Part shown: positions 63,481 through 64,000 of the stretch, piece by piece
How positions within the stretch are numbered: the first letter of the stretch is position 1
Layout: each line of letters opens with the position of its first letter
Assembly: GCA_022340865.1 (NCBI GenBank)
Contig: JAJDNC010000143.1
Span: 1 to 64,000, forward strand
DNA from: Gemmatimonadota bacterium
GTDB lineage: Bacteria; Gemmatimonadota; Gemmatimonadetes; Longimicrobiales; Gaopeijiaceae
Direction of reading: 5' to 3'
Length of the DNA: 64,000 nt
Program-made: the position numbers and the translations under genes
The notes under the pieces: generated by a model
What the model was told of the DNA's origin: nothing
What the model saw: the letters and a program-made list of their open reading frames with translations, nothing else
Databases searched by the model: none

Positions 63481-63575
63481 GAGCGAAGGGGGTCGGGCCT
63501 CCGCCTCCACCGACCCCGGTGTCGAACGGCGCGTCGCTCCGAGCGAAGGGGCCGCGCCTCCGCCAGCCCCGGCTC
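63481..63575. repeat. Two GC-rich hairpins at an exact 60-base spacing
   Basis: GAGCGAAGGGG begins at 63481 and again at 63541, each followed by a related GC-rich segment ending CCCCGG. In the first unit GGGGTCGG (63489-63496) pairs with CCGACCCC (63510-63517); the second has a shorter GGGGC/GCCCC pairing. The pair lies between convergent rqcH and trpA and could serve as a bidirectional stop. Confidence 0.5.
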
Positions 63576-63597
63576 CGTCGGCCGTGGGGCGAGGGCG

Positions 63598-64000
63598 TCA
63601 GCCCCCGTCCATGGCCCTGCGCAGGGCGGCCACGAACACCGCACCCGCCTCCAGGCCCTCTTCCTCCAGGGTCCTGACAAGGGCGCTCCCCACCACCACG
63701 CCGTCGGCCAAGCTCGCCACCGCCGCGGCCTGCTCCGGCGTCGAGATGCCGAACCCCACGGCCACCGGGATCGAGGACGCACGCCGGACCTCACGCACCT
63801 CCTCCGCCAGGGACTCGCGCAGGGTGGCCCGGGCGCCGGTGACCCCCGTGCGGGATATGTAGTAGAGGAAGCCGGACGACGACGCGGCGATGCGCGCGAC
63901 ACGCTCGACATTCGTGGTGGGCGCCACCAGCCGGATGAAGTCGAGGTCGGACGTGCGGATGCGCTCCTCGAGCTCGGGGTCGGCGCCCAAGGGGAGGTCG
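63598..64000 (-). CDS. trpA: Tryptophan synthase alpha subunit, C-terminal part (runs off the window)
   Basis: Only the last 133 codons are present; the start lies beyond base 64000. TrpA cleaves indole-3-glycerol phosphate to indole. The first visible residues DLPLGADPELEERIRTSDLD match the conserved D-L-P catalytic-Asp region, and FIRLVAPTTNVERVARIAAS, YYISRTGVTGAR and VAVGFGISTPEQAAAVAS are the barrel strands 6-8 with the phosphate-binding Gly residues. trpB should be just outside the window. Confidence 0.95.
   Translation of the reverse strand, partial: DLPLGADPELEERIRTSDLDFIRLVAPTTNVERVARIAASSSGFLYYISRTGVTGARATLRESLAEEVREVRRASSIPVAVGFGISTPEQAAAVASLADGVVVGSALVRTLEEEGLEAGAVFVAALRRAMDGG

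Overview
The window is GC-rich bacterial chromosome with dense, mostly leftward operons and many GTG or TTG starts. No single gene fixes the taxon. The mix of a rearranged type VI secretion system (T6SS), an AtuA/carboxylase/acyl-CoA mutase catabolic block and a DUF3311 plus sodium:solute symporter pair suggests a free-living heterotroph, possibly Gemmatimonadota or Acidobacteriota. That placement is inference with low to moderate confidence.

Bases 1-20223 hold most of a T6SS. Leftward from a TTGACA promoter lie tssB, tssC, hcp, tagJ, tssA, tssE, tssF, tssG and the 5' part of clpV (tssH). Upstream of that promoter sits an unusual single gene carrying a TssB-like and a truncated TssC-like domain. 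Rightward are tssK1, then after an opposing gene, tssK2, tssL, tssM and a PrcB-like lipoprotein. The opposing gene encodes a proline-rich, tail-anchored protein with a degenerate kinase-like N-terminus and five G-x-[F/Y]-T-R repeats. No tssJ, vgrG, PAAR or recognisable effector is visible. The cluster ends beside a tRNA-Leu(CAA) gene.

Bases 20618-33224 hold aconitase, a short NfeD protein, an unknown lipoprotein, and a rightward fatty-acid oxidation block (two enoyl-CoA hydratases, aldehyde dehydrogenase, thiolase, 3-hydroxyacyl-CoA dehydrogenase). A DUF3311/SSS transporter pair and a lytic transglycosylase follow. Bases 33369-35750 hold rpmA, rplU and rng.

Bases 35956-47482 form a long leftward catabolic array: a B12-dependent mutase split into large subunit, small subunit and MeaB GTPase, a HAD hydrolase, a carboxyltransferase, AtuA split into two genes, a LiuC-like hydratase, a small membrane protein, RecQ and an acyl-CoA dehydrogenase. 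The mutase has Phe and Gln where methylmalonyl-CoA mutase has Tyr89 and Arg207, so it looks like an isobutyryl-CoA mutase. Together these genes point to breakdown of branched-chain acyl groups (leucine, valine or isoprenoid-like).

Bases 47473-64000 are mostly housekeeping genes: ubiB-like kinase, mgtE, ybeY, a 7TM-HD phosphodiesterase, phoH, aspS, vanZ, rlmN, lepB, a LytR_C protein, yqeK, panC, panB, rqcH and the 3' part of trpA. No stretch longer than 300 bases lacks a gene. The largest gaps (about 190-240 bases, near 9200, 20500, 34100, 35850 and 63450) hold promoters or hairpins where listed and otherwise show nothing recognisable. No CRISPR, insertion sequence, prophage or rRNA was seen.
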